From an uncultured Candidatus Saccharibacteria bacterium (GTDB taxonomy: Bacteria; Patescibacteriota; Saccharimonadia; Saccharimonadales; Saccharimonadaceae): a stretch of 64,000 bases of DNA. Location: positions 21,383-85,382 of the forward strand of contig CAMVRN010000003.1 of NCBI GenBank assembly GCA_947169915.1. The letters run 5' to 3'. Position numbers and translations under genes: made by a program. The notes under the pieces were generated by a model. It saw only the letters and a list, made by a program, of their open reading frames with translations. It had not been told where the DNA came from and made no database searches. This document shows positions 1-9,000 of the stretch, piece after piece (the stretch's first letter is position 1; the number at the start of each line of letters is the position of its first letter).

Positions 1-56
1 TATTCATACAAGCTCTGAAGCGATATGATTCTGCCTAAATGCCGATTTGAAGCCAT
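1..56 (-). CDS. nusB: Transcription antitermination protein NusB, N-terminal fragment
   Basis: Only the first 18 codons are in the window; the gene runs off the left edge. They read MASNRHLGRIISLQSLYE, which matches the start of NusB (basic N-terminus followed by the first helix, with R, LQ and LYE in the expected places). NusB is an RNA-binding factor that with NusE (S10) loads the antitermination complex during rRNA transcription. Its ATG overlaps the rpmF stop codon (TAATG, sharing one A), so it is probably translationally coupled to rpmF. The call rests on a short match, but the family start is distinctive. Confidence 0.75.
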   Translation of the reverse strand, partial: MASNRHLGRIISLQSLYE

Positions 57-298
57 TAGTCCTTCTTTGCTTTAGATTTCTTAGCAAGCTTTGCTTTTGT
101 TGCAGCTTTCTTTGCAGCTTTCACGGAAGTCGTTTTTGCTGGTTTGACAGTTTTAACTTTGACGCGAGGAGTCTGCTTTTTGGTTTCGAAAGCTTTTACT
201 GGGGAAATCTTATTAACAGCCCTAGCTAGGTCGAGGCGGATGTGACTCCTGCGAAGACCAGTCTTGCGTGGGCTACTCTGTTTTTTAGGTTCAGGCAT
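56..298 (-). CDS. rpmF: 50S ribosomal protein bL32, cysteine-free with lysine-rich tail
   Basis: 80 residues starting MPEPKKQSSPRKTGLRRSH, the usual basic N-terminal pattern of bL32 (MxxPKKxxS...RRSH). The second half, where zinc-binding bL32 carries its cysteine ribbon, has no cysteine; it is replaced by a Lys/Ala-rich tail (KKAATKAKLAKKSKAKKD). It binds the large subunit near the exit side. The start is supported by AAGGAG four bases before ATG. A complete promoter lies upstream (-35 at 353-358, -10 at 330-335), and nusB follows with a one-base overlap. What else: a generic basic protein, but the N-terminal match and the nusB neighbour favour bL32. Confidence 0.78.
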   Translation of the reverse strand: MPEPKKQSSPRKTGLRRSHIRLDLARAVNKISPVKAFETKKQTPRVKVKTVKPAKTTSVKAAKKAATKAKLAKKSKAKKD

Positions 299-329
299 GA
301 TGCTCCTTTAATAATAGATACTTTGGTTA

Positions 330-358
330 ATAATAGCACGATTCTGTGATAATAGCAA
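330..358 (-). promoter_or_regulatory. Promoter of rpmF-nusB
   Basis: -35 TTGCTA at 353-358, a 17-base spacer, -10 TATTAT at 330-335 with an upstream TGC (extended -10). The start point would fall near 323, giving a short leader that contains the AAGGAG site used by rpmF. Confidence 0.7.
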
Positions 359-421
359 GGAGTCTTTGAGTTCAAAAAACTCTTTTCAAAAACAGGGGTT
401 TTGAGCAATATGGTTATGGAA

Positions 422-2677
422 TTAGGCTACAATGTTTAAGAGTTTTGCTTTTTTGACAAAGATGGTTTTCTTTGGTGTAGTGACGAACTTTTTGACGTTT
501 TCGTTTTTGAGCGCAAGTGCAGTGATTTTTTCTTCGTTATCGAGTTCTTCGGCTGGGAGGTCAAGTTTAGCACGAAGCTTTCCGTTGACTTGGACGATAA
601 TTTGGACGGTTTCAGACGTTAGATGTTTTTCTTCGAAGACTGGCCAATCGTCGTTGGCACTGAGTTGTTCTAGCATTTCGCTGGCGAGATGAGGTGCGAA
701 CGGCTTTAGGAGTTTTGAGAGTACGACGAGGTCTTCTTTGGAGGCTCCGACTTTGTAGAGTTCGTTGACGTATTCCATTAATGCAGAGATGGCAGTATTG
801 AATGAAGCGCGGTCGATATCCTCGGTGACTTTTTTGATGGTTCTGTGGCGGAGATTGTCGTTCTTTGTGTCGGTTAATTCGGTTTCGAAACACAGGGTCC
901 AGCATCTATTGAGGAAGCGGTAAACACCGCCGACTGAGCGCGGGTTCCAAGTTGCGTCTTGGTCATATGGACCGATAAACATTTCATATGTGCGGAGCGT
1001 ATCGGCACCATAACCATCGTTGATTACGTCGAGAGGGTCGACAACATTGCCTTTTGATTTGCTCATCTTCTTTCCGTCTGGAGCATTAATATAGCCGTTG
1101 TAAAGAAGTTTTGTGATTGGCTCGCGGAATGGGAGTTTTCCTTCGTCGGCGAAGAATTTACACCAAAAACGGATGTATAGGAGATGAGCCACGGCGTGGT
1201 CGCCGCCACAGTAAATATCGAGTGGGGACCAATAAGCGATTTTCTTTGGGTCCCAGGCATGCGCTGAATCGTGTGGAGAAGCATAGCGCCAAAGATACCA
1301 AGAGGAACAAGCGTATCCATCAAGTGTGTCGGTTTCGCGACTCATTTCTTCCCCATCGATTGTAACTTTAAGCCAGTCGGTTGCTTTTGCGAGCGCCGAG
1401 CGACCAGAATTGTCTGGTTTGTAGTCTTCGATTTCTGGAATTATAACAGGAAGTTGCTCTTCTGGAATAGGGTGAGTATTGCCATCTTTGTCGTAGGCGA
1501 TTGGAATTGGGCATCCCCAATAGCGTTGGCGAGAGATGAGCCAGTCGCGCATACGATAGGTGGTTTTTGGTGTTCCGAAAGGTTTTTCTGGAACTTTTGA
1601 TATTTCGACGATAGGGAGGTCGAATTTTTCGGCAAATTCACGGTCGCGTTCATCGCCAGCTGGAACCGCCATGATGGCTCCGGTCCCGTAGCCGATGAGA
1701 ACGTAGTCGGCAACCCAAATTGGAATCTTTTCTTTTGTCGCAGGATTTATTGCGTAAGAACCAGTAAAGACACCTGTCTTTTCTTTATTTTCTTGGCGTT
1801 CGATTTCGCTTTTCTTGAGGGCGTTCTTGCAGTATTCTTCGACGGCGGATTTCGTTTTGTCGGTAACGATGTTTTTTATTAGAGGGTGTTCTGGAGCAAG
1901 AACTAGGAAAGTTGCACCAAAGATGGTGTCTGGGCGAGTCGTAAATACAGTTATTTCTTCTTTAGAATCGACAATTCCGAAATCGATTTCTGCGCCTTCG
2001 GAACGGCCAATCCAGTTTTTCTGCATGGTTTTAATTTTGTCTGGCCAGTCGAGAGAATCGACATCGTCGAGTAGTTCGTCGGCATATTCGGTGATTTTGA
2101 AGAACCATTGTTTCATTTTCTTCTTTTCTACTTCTGAGCCGCATCGCCAGCAGTGGCCATTTTCAACCTGCTCATTTGCGAGCACGGTCTGGTCGACCGG
2201 GCACCACCATTGGTAGGATTCTTTTTGATAGGCAAGGCCTTTTTTGTAGAGTTGAAGGAAGCACCACTGGGTCCACTTGTAGTATTCAGGCGATGAAGTA
2301 TTGATTTCTCTGCTCCAATCAATAGCAAAGCCGAGTTTTTTTAACTGATTGCGGAAATTAGAGACGTTGGTGTCGGTGGCGACCTTAGGAGAAACACCGG
2401 TCTTGATGGCGTAGTTCTCAGCAGGAAGACCAAAGGTATCATATCCAAATGGGCGAAGAACGTTATAACCTTTTTGAGAATAATATCTGGCAAGAACATC
2501 AACAATAGTAAAGTTGCGGACATGACCGACATGCAATCCGGCTCCGGATGGGTACGGGAACATTTCAGCGAGGAACTTTTTGGGTTTAGGGGATGATTCG
2601 TCTACTTCGAAAGCACGAGAATCTTCCCAAATTTTTTGCCATTTGGCTTCAATTGCTAAGGGGTTATAACGATTCAT
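422..2677 (-). CDS. leuS: Leucine--tRNA ligase
   Basis: Class I aminoacyl-tRNA synthetase that charges tRNA-Leu in the cytoplasm. 751 residues, shorter than the usual 800-870. The HIGH-type motif is HVGH in PYPSGAGLHVGHVRN near residue 50, and KMSKSKGNVVDP lies near residue 525. The CP1 editing domain is present between them: TTRPDTIFGATF and GTGAIMAVPAGDERD. The family commonly has histidine where this protein has glycine (AVPAGD), but the key aspartate of DERD is kept. A zinc-type knot (CPVD...CWRCG) is visible. TATAAT lies at 2685-2690, exactly seven bases before ATG, with no Shine-Dalgarno, so a leaderless mRNA is predicted. The -10 box sits inside the end of the upstream tsaC gene. Confidence 0.97.
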   Translation of the reverse strand: MNRYNPLAIEAKWQKIWEDSRAFEVDESSPKPKKFLAEMFPYPSGAGLHVGHVRNFTIVDVLARYYSQKGYNVLRPFGYDTFGLPAENYAIKTGVSPKVATDTNVSNFRNQLKKLGFAIDWSREINTSSPEYYKWTQWCFLQLYKKGLAYQKESYQWWCPVDQTVLANEQVENGHCWRCGSEVEKKKMKQWFFKITEYADELLDDVDSLDWPDKIKTMQKNWIGRSEGAEIDFGIVDSKEEITVFTTRPDTIFGATFLVLAPEHPLIKNIVTDKTKSAVEEYCKNALKKSEIERQENKEKTGVFTGSYAINPATKEKIPIWVADYVLIGYGTGAIMAVPAGDERDREFAEKFDLPIVEISKVPEKPFGTPKTTYRMRDWLISRQRYWGCPIPIAYDKDGNTHPIPEEQLPVIIPEIEDYKPDNSGRSALAKATDWLKVTIDGEEMSRETDTLDGYACSSWYLWRYASPHDSAHAWDPKKIAYWSPLDIYCGGDHAVAHLLYIRFWCKFFADEGKLPFREPITKLLYNGYINAPDGKKMSKSKGNVVDPLDVINDGYGADTLRTYEMFIGPYDQDATWNPRSVGGVYRFLNRCWTLCFETELTDTKNDNLRHRTIKKVTEDIDRASFNTAISALMEYVNELYKVGASKEDLVVLSKLLKPFAPHLASEMLEQLSANDDWPVFEEKHLTSETVQIIVQVNGKLRAKLDLPAEELDNEEKITALALKNENVKKFVTTPKKTIFVKKAKLLNIVA

Positions 2678-2685
2678 GTGGTATA

Positions 2686-3270
2686 TTATAACACATTTAG
2701 GTCGCCCTGGCGGATGATAACTGGGGTTTTACCAGTGAGGTCGACGACTGTGGAAGGAAGTTTGCCTTCTAGGGTGCGGCCTTTGACGATTAAGTCGACC
2801 TTTGGAAGGGTATTTGCGACTTCGTCTGAAGAAATAGCTGGTTGGTTACCGCGAGGGTTAGCTGAGGTGAGCAGTAATGGGCCAGTTTCGAGTAGGATAG
2901 CGGAGAAAAGCGGGGATGCTGGAATGCGGATTCCTACGGTCGTAAAATGGTCAAAGTATGGGTGGGAGAATTCGGGGTTTTTATTAAGGATGAGGGTGAT
3001 TTCTCCAGGTATGTACTTAGCGATGTATTCGCGCGCAAGTTTATCTACGGTTGCGTATTTTTGGATGTCGGTTTTCGACTCAGGGACGAGCGTGAAGATT
3101 TTGCCGGAATTCAAGTCGCGACGCTTCAAATAAATGAGTTTCTCGAGAGCGGAGGCGGAGTTGAAGGCGATTGCTAAGCCATAGACGGTTTCGGTTGGGA
3201 GTGCGACGACTTGTCCAGATTTCAGACTTTTAATGATTTCGGAAGTGTGTTCTGCAGAAGTTTGAATCAT
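2686..3270 (-). CDS. tsaC: Threonylcarbamoyl-AMP synthase (Sua5/YrdC/YwlC family)
   Basis: Makes L-threonylcarbamoyladenylate from threonine, bicarbonate and ATP, the first step of t6A37 modification of ANN-decoding tRNAs. 194 residues cover a single YrdC domain: SGQVVALPTETVYGLA at about 17-32, KRRDLNSGKIF at about 49-59 (the usual KxR...P area), VGIRIPASP, LLTSANPRGNQP, and a C-terminal IIRQGD. The long Sua5 C-terminal domain is absent, so it is the short TsaC type. It is divergent from the SpoU methyltransferase gene, with only 27 bases between the starts; a TACAAT -10 at 3281-3286 (reverse strand) gives a very short or absent leader. leuS follows directly. Confidence 0.93.
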   Translation of the reverse strand: MIQTSAEHTSEIIKSLKSGQVVALPTETVYGLAIAFNSASALEKLIYLKRRDLNSGKIFTLVPESKTDIQKYATVDKLAREYIAKYIPGEITLILNKNPEFSHPYFDHFTTVGIRIPASPLFSAILLETGPLLLTSANPRGNQPAISSDEVANTLPKVDLIVKGRTLEGKLPSTVVDLTGKTPVIIRQGDLNVL

Positions 3271-3280
3271 AGTTAAAACT

Positions 3281-3290
3281 ATTGTATCAT
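3281..3290. promoter_or_regulatory. Overlapping divergent -10 elements of tsaC and the SpoU gene
   Basis: The ten bases attgtatcat hold a forward -10 (TATCAT, 3285-3290, seven bases before the ATG at 3298) and a reverse -10 (TACAAT, 3286-3281, ten bases before the tsaC ATG). The two promoters share two base pairs, so they should compete for RNA polymerase. Confidence 0.55.
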
Positions 3291-3297
3291 ATTTTTC

Positions 3298-3816
3298 ATG
3301 GATTTGATTTTGGTTTTACATAATATTCGCTCGACGCATAATGTTGGCTCGATTCTTCGTACTGCGGATGGCATTGGCGCAAAGAAGGTAATCTTTTCTG
3401 GGTACACTCCGAGGATAAATGATAAGCGTGTTTTACCGCATCTTAGGGAGAAATTGAATAAGCAAATCGAAAAGACAGCTCTTGGTGCAGATAAGTTTGT
3501 TGAAAATTATGCATGCGATGATATTAAGAGCGAGCTTGTGAAGTATAAAAAAGACGGTTTTACGATTGTTGGACTGGATAATAATTTAAGTACAGAAAAA
3601 CCGGTTCTACAGACGAATTTTGAAAATTTGTCGCAAAATCGCTCCGCGCTTCATTCGCGGGTTGTTCTGATTCTTGGCGAAGAAGTTGAAGGGATTGATT
3701 GTGCCCTCTATGATATGATTGATTTGTTCCTAGAGATACCTATGAGAGGTCAAAAAGAATCATTTAATGTTTCGGTTGCGACTGGAATAGCTGGGTTTTA
3801 TTTAACTACTCTGTAG
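3298..3816 (+). CDS. SpoU/TrmH-family RNA 2'-O-methyltransferase
   Basis: 172 residues of a SPOUT (alpha/beta-knotted) methyltransferase that transfers a methyl group from SAM to a ribose 2'-OH of tRNA or rRNA. The three family motifs are visible: motif 1 HNIRSTHNVGSILRTAD at 8-24 (catalytic Arg), motif 2 LILGEEVEGID near 129, and motif 3 IPMRGQKESFNVSVATGIAGF near 146-167. The N-terminal extension found in rRNA enzymes such as RlmB is missing, so a tRNA target (TrmH or TrmL type) is possible but cannot be fixed from sequence. A TATCAT -10 ends seven bases before ATG, predicting a leaderless mRNA. Its 3' end overlaps the convergent neighbour by 11 bases. Confidence 0.9.
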   Translation: MDLILVLHNIRSTHNVGSILRTADGIGAKKVIFSGYTPRINDKRVLPHLREKLNKQIEKTALGADKFVENYACDDIKSELVKYKKDGFTIVGLDNNLSTEKPVLQTNFENLSQNRSALHSRVVLILGEEVEGIDCALYDMIDLFLEIPMRGQKESFNVSVATGIAGFYLTTL

Positions 3817-4789
3817 TTGGCGAATCGCTTGGGACCGGTACAACGCTAGCCTCAGGTTCTGTGTTGGTGTTGGCCTGATTTTGTGTATCGTCAGTATTTG
3901 TGTTTGGAGTAGTTTGGTCTGTTGAAGTGTTGTCTGTCGGGAGGTCAGTTACTGGCGTTACGTCGTCTGGATTAACAACTACGCCCTCAGGGGTAGTTTG
4001 CGGGGTATCGTCAACTGGAACTACTGTTGAAGAATCATTCGGGTTTTGCGCTGGAGGATTTGAGGATGGCGAGTTGAATAGAACGAAATAAACGACTACG
4101 CCACCAACGACAAGAAGAAGTACGATTGCAAGAAGAATAATGGTTGTTTTGCTCATTTTTTTCTTCTGCGGCTTTGCCTCTGCGAAGGCACTTTTTGGCA
4201 TCGCGACTGGCGATTCGGTTGCGGCGACAGCCAGGATGTCTGGTGTTGGTTCAGGAATACCCGATGCAATTGGCGTAACAATGTTTGGATTCATTTCTGG
4301 AGCCGGCTCAGCCGGAGTTTGCTCAATGCCGGAATTATCAGCAGCTGGAACTTCTGGGGCAGGTCCAGCTACTTGAGCTTCTGGGGTTGGTTCAGAAGTT
4401 GGGATAACCGATTCTGACGCCGGAGTTGGCTCCGTGGTTGGTTCGGGAGCGATTGGCGCCGGCTCAGGAATAGGCTCTGCCGCTGGAGCAGGCGCGGGTT
4501 CTGGTGCAGGTGCAGGTTCAGGAGCTGGAGTGGGTTCTGCGGCTGGTGCCGGTGCTGGCGTTGGTGCTGGAGCTGGAGCTGGCTCTGGCGCGGGGGTTGG
4601 TTCGGGAGCGATTGGCGCCGGCTCAGGAATAGGCTCTGCCGCTGGAGCAGGCGCGGGTTCTGGTGCAGGTGCAGGTTCAGGAGCTGGAGTGGGTTCTGCG
4701 GCTGGTGCCGGTGCTGGCGTTGGTGCTGGAGCTGGAGCTGGTGTTGGCTCTGGCGCGGGGGTTGGTGGGGTTGGTTGAGTTGGCTCCAT
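3806..4789 (-). CDS. Pro/Ala/Glu-repeat single-pass membrane protein
   Basis: No family recognised. 327 residues in three parts: a low-complexity Pro-Ala-Glu-Thr region (1-120) made of two copies of a 53-residue unit, a less repetitive Pro/Glu stretch to about 205, then a KPQKKK cluster and a single hydrophobic helix at about 215-237, followed by a 90-residue Thr/Asn/Asp/Pro-rich tail. The positive cluster before the helix suggests the repeat region is cytoplasmic and the tail outside. The ATG overlaps the stop of the upstream 389-residue gene by one base (TAATG), so the two are probably made together. That gene has the same plan: acidic or low-complexity head, one helix, external tail. The two may form an envelope pair; this is inference. 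Confidence 0.75.
   Translation of the reverse strand: MEPTQPTPPTPAPEPTPAPAPAPTPAPAPAAEPTPAPEPAPAPEPAPAPAAEPIPEPAPIAPEPTPAPEPAPAPAPTPAPAPAAEPTPAPEPAPAPEPAPAPAAEPIPEPAPIAPEPTTEPTPASESVIPTSEPTPEAQVAGPAPEVPAADNSGIEQTPAEPAPEMNPNIVTPIASGIPEPTPDILAVAATESPVAMPKSAFAEAKPQKKKMSKTTIILLAIVLLLVVGGVVVYFVLFNSPSSNPPAQNPNDSSTVVPVDDTPQTTPEGVVVNPDDVTPVTDLPTDNTSTDQTTPNTNTDDTQNQANTNTEPEASVVPVPSDSPTTE
4436..4741. repeat. Perfect 147-bp direct duplication (159-bp period)
   Basis: Bases 4436-4582 and 4595-4741 are identical by eye, separated by 12 bases. The 159-bp period is a multiple of three, so each unit adds 53 residues to the Pro/Ala-rich protein. Perfect identity, including silent positions, indicates a recent duplication or ongoing slippage or recombination. 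Confidence 0.9.
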
Positions 4790-5958
4790 TATTTCTTCTC
4801 CGTATTAGTGTTATCAACTAAATCGTTTGTCTCTTTTGATTCGACAACGGGGTGCTTCTCTTGGAATTCGTAGAGGCCAAATTCGGTCTTTTTGAAGACA
4901 TAGCGATATTGTGAGTAATTTTGAAAGTTCTCTGCGGTAATGGTTACGTCAGAGGAAACTGCGGTTTTGCAGTTTGTTGTGTCTTCTCCGTCGGTGATCG
5001 AGTTAATGCAGTTCGTGACGTCCGTGCTCGGTTCCGCTGAATTGTAATAAATGTATTCATCTTCTCCAATCTTCTGGTAGGTTTTGGAAACGACATAGAA
5101 GGTTGGAATATCTTTGTGAAGTTCGACGAATAGTTTATCAACTTCTGCAAGGAGCTTTTCGTCAGTCAAAGGAATCTCGGCGCTAGGCTCCGCTTTCTTT
5201 TCAGTAGGGGTTTGTTCAGAAGTCTCTGGGGATTTCTTGAACAGATTTGGGAATGGATTATCGATGATGTTCTGCTCAACAAGAACGCAAACTAGGACAG
5301 CAGCAACTGCGAGGATGAACAAGATGATAAGGAAGTTGCGGAAGCCATGATGACGTTTCTTTGCTGGTTCGGTTGAAAGAGGCTCAGTATAATCGCCTGA
5401 TTCTTCCTCGGCATTTAAACGACTAAGAGCTGCTTCGACTTCTGGTGAATACTTAGGGGTATTCGAAACTGGTTGCTCTGTTTCCTCATCCATTGAAAGA
5501 ATCATTGGCTCTTCGTGATTGATTTCGATGGGTTCAGCTTTAGAGTCGTCAGCTTTTTCTACGGGCACATCCTGCTCTTCTAGTTTTTCTTCCTCATGTT
5601 TTTCTTCGTGATTCCCTTCTTCGTGAGACTCTTCTGATTCGTGTCTTTCTTCAATTTGTTTGTCATTTTCTTCGGGCTCTGGAGTGTAATCGGAGACTTC
5701 CGATTCGCTTTCTTCGCGCTCTTCATCTTCGTTTTGTTCGTCAAGATTCTCTTGAAGCTCTTCTACTGGAGAATCCTCATGATGCTCTTCGTTATGCTCG
5801 CCTTCATCATGATGTTCCTCATGATTCTCTTCGGCAGGACGATTCTCTTCATTTATATCAGTGTCTTGAGGCTCTTCTGGAGCTTCGTGATTTTCGGCTT
5901 CGCGAGGGCCGGTATTGTTCGCGATGTTTTGAGATAAATTACGTAATTTTTCTTCCAT
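4789..5958 (-). CDS. His/Glu-rich single-pass membrane protein
   Basis: No family recognised. 389 residues. Residues 20-165 are extremely acidic and rich in His-Glu clusters (for example NHEEHHDEGEHNEEHHED at about 45-62), a composition that could bind divalent metals. One hydrophobic helix lies at about 207-228 after KKRHHGFR. An external domain of about 160 residues follows with a cysteine pair (NCINSITDGEDTTNC) and a KTYQKIGEDEYIYYN segment that looks folded. The reverse-strand -10 TAAAAT (5969-5974, with upstream TGC) lies ten bases before ATG, and no Shine-Dalgarno is visible. It is translationally coupled to the downstream Pro/Ala-rich gene and divergent from dnaE. Confidence 0.75.
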   Translation of the reverse strand: MEEKLRNLSQNIANNTGPREAENHEAPEEPQDTDINEENRPAEENHEEHHDEGEHNEEHHEDSPVEELQENLDEQNEDEEREESESEVSDYTPEPEENDKQIEERHESEESHEEGNHEEKHEEEKLEEQDVPVEKADDSKAEPIEINHEEPMILSMDEETEQPVSNTPKYSPEVEAALSRLNAEEESGDYTEPLSTEPAKKRHHGFRNFLIILFILAVAAVLVCVLVEQNIIDNPFPNLFKKSPETSEQTPTEKKAEPSAEIPLTDEKLLAEVDKLFVELHKDIPTFYVVSKTYQKIGEDEYIYYNSAEPSTDVTNCINSITDGEDTTNCKTAVSSDVTITAENFQNYSQYRYVFKKTEFGLYEFQEKHPVVESKETNDLVDNTNTEKK

Positions 5959-5995
5959 GGTTATTAATATTTTAGCATAAAAACTTTGGAAGTGG

Positions 5996-6001
5996 TATAA
6001 T
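5996..6001 (+). promoter_or_regulatory. -10 element that fixes the dnaE start
   Basis: TATAAT preceded by TGG, ending seven bases before the ATG at 6009. An earlier in-frame ATG at 6000 overlaps the -10 itself and so cannot be inside the transcript. The mRNA should begin at or next to the 6009 ATG. Confidence 0.75.
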
Positions 6002-6008
6002 GATTTTT

Positions 6009-9000
6009 ATGAAACGTGTGGAGGAGGAAAAAGAGATTGTTTTGAAGCCTAGCGACTTTGTGCATCTTCATAACCATACTCATTATTCTTTGCTTGATGG
6101 TCTTACGAAAATACCCGAACTTGTAACTTTTGTTAAAGAACATGGCATGGAGGCTGTTGCCGTTACGGACCACGGAACGATGTCGGGTTTGGTTGAACTT
6201 TATAAAACTTGTAAAGATAACGGCATAAAGCCTATTTTGGGTCTTGAGGCGTATGTGGCCGCTAGAAATCTTGAGGACCGCGACCCCGCACACGATAAAC
6301 AAAGATTCCATATAACCTTGCTCGCTATGAACGACAAGGGATTTGAGAATCTTTGCCGTTTGATGAGCAATGCTGAGATTAATGGTAAGTATTACAAACC
6401 GCGTACTGACCATAAAGACATGGAAAAATATAGTGAGGGGATTATTTGTCTTTCTGGTTGTGCTGGGTCTGAGATTTCTGAAGCGTTGCGCGCAGGTGAC
6501 GAGAAACGCGCTATTGAGCTGATTGAATGGCACAAGAAAGTTTACGGGGATAGATTCTATCTTGAAATGCAGGACCATGGTCACCCTGATTCTCCGACAC
6601 ATTGGAAAGAACAAGAGATGATTAACAACTGGCACATGGCACATGCCAAGGAGCTAGGTGTACCGCTGGTTGTAACTTGTGATGCTCACTATCTCAAACA
6701 CGAAGACCAAGATGCTCATGAAGTGTTGCTTTGCGTGGGCACGGGCTCTAATCTTTCCGACACAAACAGAATGAGCTTGAAAGAATTCCAGCTTCATGTT
6801 ATCCCGCCAGAAGAAATCATTAAAAGATGGGGCAAAACATGCCCCGAAGCGGTGCTCAACACGAAAAAAATTGCAGATAGGTGTAACGTTGAACTTCAAC
6901 TTGGTAGAATTTTGATTCCGAAGTTTCCTGTTCCCGATGGAGAGACTGATAAAACCTATCTTGACAAGTTAGTTTTTCGTGGTCTCGCCTTTCGGTATGG
7001 CGGAAAAACTGAAGAAGAAGCAAGCAAGTTGAGCATTTCGGAATGTCGGAAAATTTTGGAGAAAGTCGATAAAGAACGTGACGATTTGCATAAGTTACTT
7101 CCGCGTATCGATTATGAGTTATCGGTCGTTGATAAGATGGGCTATAACGGTTACTTCTTGATTGTCTGGGACTTCATTAACTGGGGTAAGAAAAAAGGTA
7201 TTATTTACGGGCCGGGACGTGGTTCAGCTGCTGGTGCCTTGCTTGCTTATGCTCTCCGCATTACGGAGCTTGACCCGATGAAGTATGATTTGCTCTTCGA
7301 GCGCTTCCTTAACCCAGACCGTATTTCCATGCCAGATATCGATACGGACATTCAGGATACTAGACGTGACGAAGTGATTGAGTACTGTACGGAGAAATAC
7401 GGGGCGGGCAGAGTTTCGAACATTGCGACGTTTGGCAAGATGATGGCCAAAAACGCTGTGCGTGATGTTGCGCGCGTGCTTGAGGTTCCATACGCGGAAG
7501 CAGATAGACTCGCGAAGATGGTGCCAGACCCAGTGATGGGGCACCATTGCCACTTAGTTGACGAGATTGAAAAGCCAGGTGACCTAAAGAATGAGTATGA
7601 AACGAATCCGACTTCAAGAGAAGTACTTGATTTTGCGAGCCGGCTCGAAGGAACGATTCGTGGACATGGTGTGCATGCTTGTGGCGTAGTGATTGCCCCG
7701 GATGACCTTGTGAAATTTGTTCCGCTTGAAGTGTCGGCGAAGGGTCCAATTGCGGCACAATTCCCTATGGGGACGATTGAGGAACTTGGGCTTCTTAAAA
7801 TGGACTTTCTTGGATTATCAAACCTTTCGGTGATTAATAATGCACTTCGTATGATTCGGAAAGTTTATGATGACGATATCGATATGTATTCTGTGCCGCT
7901 CGATGATTCGTTGACTTATAAATTGCTCCAGAATGCGGAGACGACAGGAGTTTTTCAGCTTGAGTCTGCTGGCATGAAGCGCTATTTGAAAGATTTGAAA
8001 GCCGACCATTTTGAAGACATTATCGCTATGGTGGCACTTTACCGTCCTGGACCGATGCAGTTTATCGATTCATTCATTCGCCGTAAACATGGTCAAGAGG
8101 AAATAACTTATCTTCACCCAGGTCTTGAGAACGCACTTAAGAGTACTTATGGAATCTTGATTTATCAGGAGCAGTTCATGCAGATAAGCCGAGAATGGTG
8201 CGGTTTTACTGGAGGTCAAGCTGATACCCTGCGTAAGGCGGTCGGTAAGAAGAAAATTGACCTCATGGAAAAAGTCAAACCGCAGTTTATTGAAGGCGCT
8301 ATTAGAGTTGGCGGAGCGACAAAAGAAATAGCTGAAGAATTCTGGTCAGAGCTACTAGATTTTGCTAACTATTGTTTCAATAAGAGCCACGCCGCGTGTT
8401 ATGGTTTAGTAGCATATTGGACTGCTTACCTCAAGGCTCATTATCCAGATGCGTATATGGCCGCACTTATGACTTCGGATATGAGATGGACAGATAGGCT
8501 TGCAATTGAGATTGCAGAATGTAAGAGAATGGGGCTCAAAGTTCTTGGTCCAGATATTAATGAAAGTTTCGGCGATTTTGGTATCGTGAAGGGCGAAAAA
8601 ACAATCCGCTTCGGGCTCTCTGGTATTAAGGGCGTCGGAAAGGCGTTGGTTGAAGAAAAAGTGATTCCCGAGAGAAAGCTAAACGGTCCATTTAAGAGTG
8701 TTTGCGATTTCGCTAAACGAGTCGATTCTACGAAGTTTAACAAGAAAGCGTGGGAGTCGACAATAAAAACTGGCGGATTTGATAGATTTGGAACTAGAAG
8801 CGATTTGTTGTACAACCTCGAAAACATTCAGGCGTATGGTGCGAAGATGCAAAAAGATGCCGCTTCAGGACAGACGGATTTATTTGGAGCGTTTGGCTCA
8901 GTAGCGGAAATCCCGGAAGTTGAGATTAAACCGGCGCCAACTCAGTATTCTGATAAAGAGCTCCTTCTCTGGGAGAGAGACTTGATGGGGCTTTATATCT

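Noticed and set aside
366..421. Terminator after leuS
   Set aside because: Only weak A/T stems (TCAAAA/TTTTGA, GAGTT/AACTC) are seen, without a stable GC stem.
2678..2700. T-box or leader regulation of leuS, pheS, serS and lysS
   Set aside because: The -10 boxes sit 6-9 bases before the ATG, leaving no room for a leader RNA.
4436..4741. Repeats resembling a CRISPR or satellite array
   Set aside because: There are only two long copies, they are in frame inside a protein gene, and there are no unique spacers.
4434..4778. Forward-strand Gly/Ala/Ser-rich frame of 114 residues
   Set aside because: It is the antisense reading of the Pro/Ala repeat in the reverse-strand gene; no promoter or ribosome site.
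5964..6644. Reverse frame of 226 residues over the start of dnaE
   Set aside because: Shadow of dnaE; the composition is unlike a protein and the divergent promoter does not serve it.
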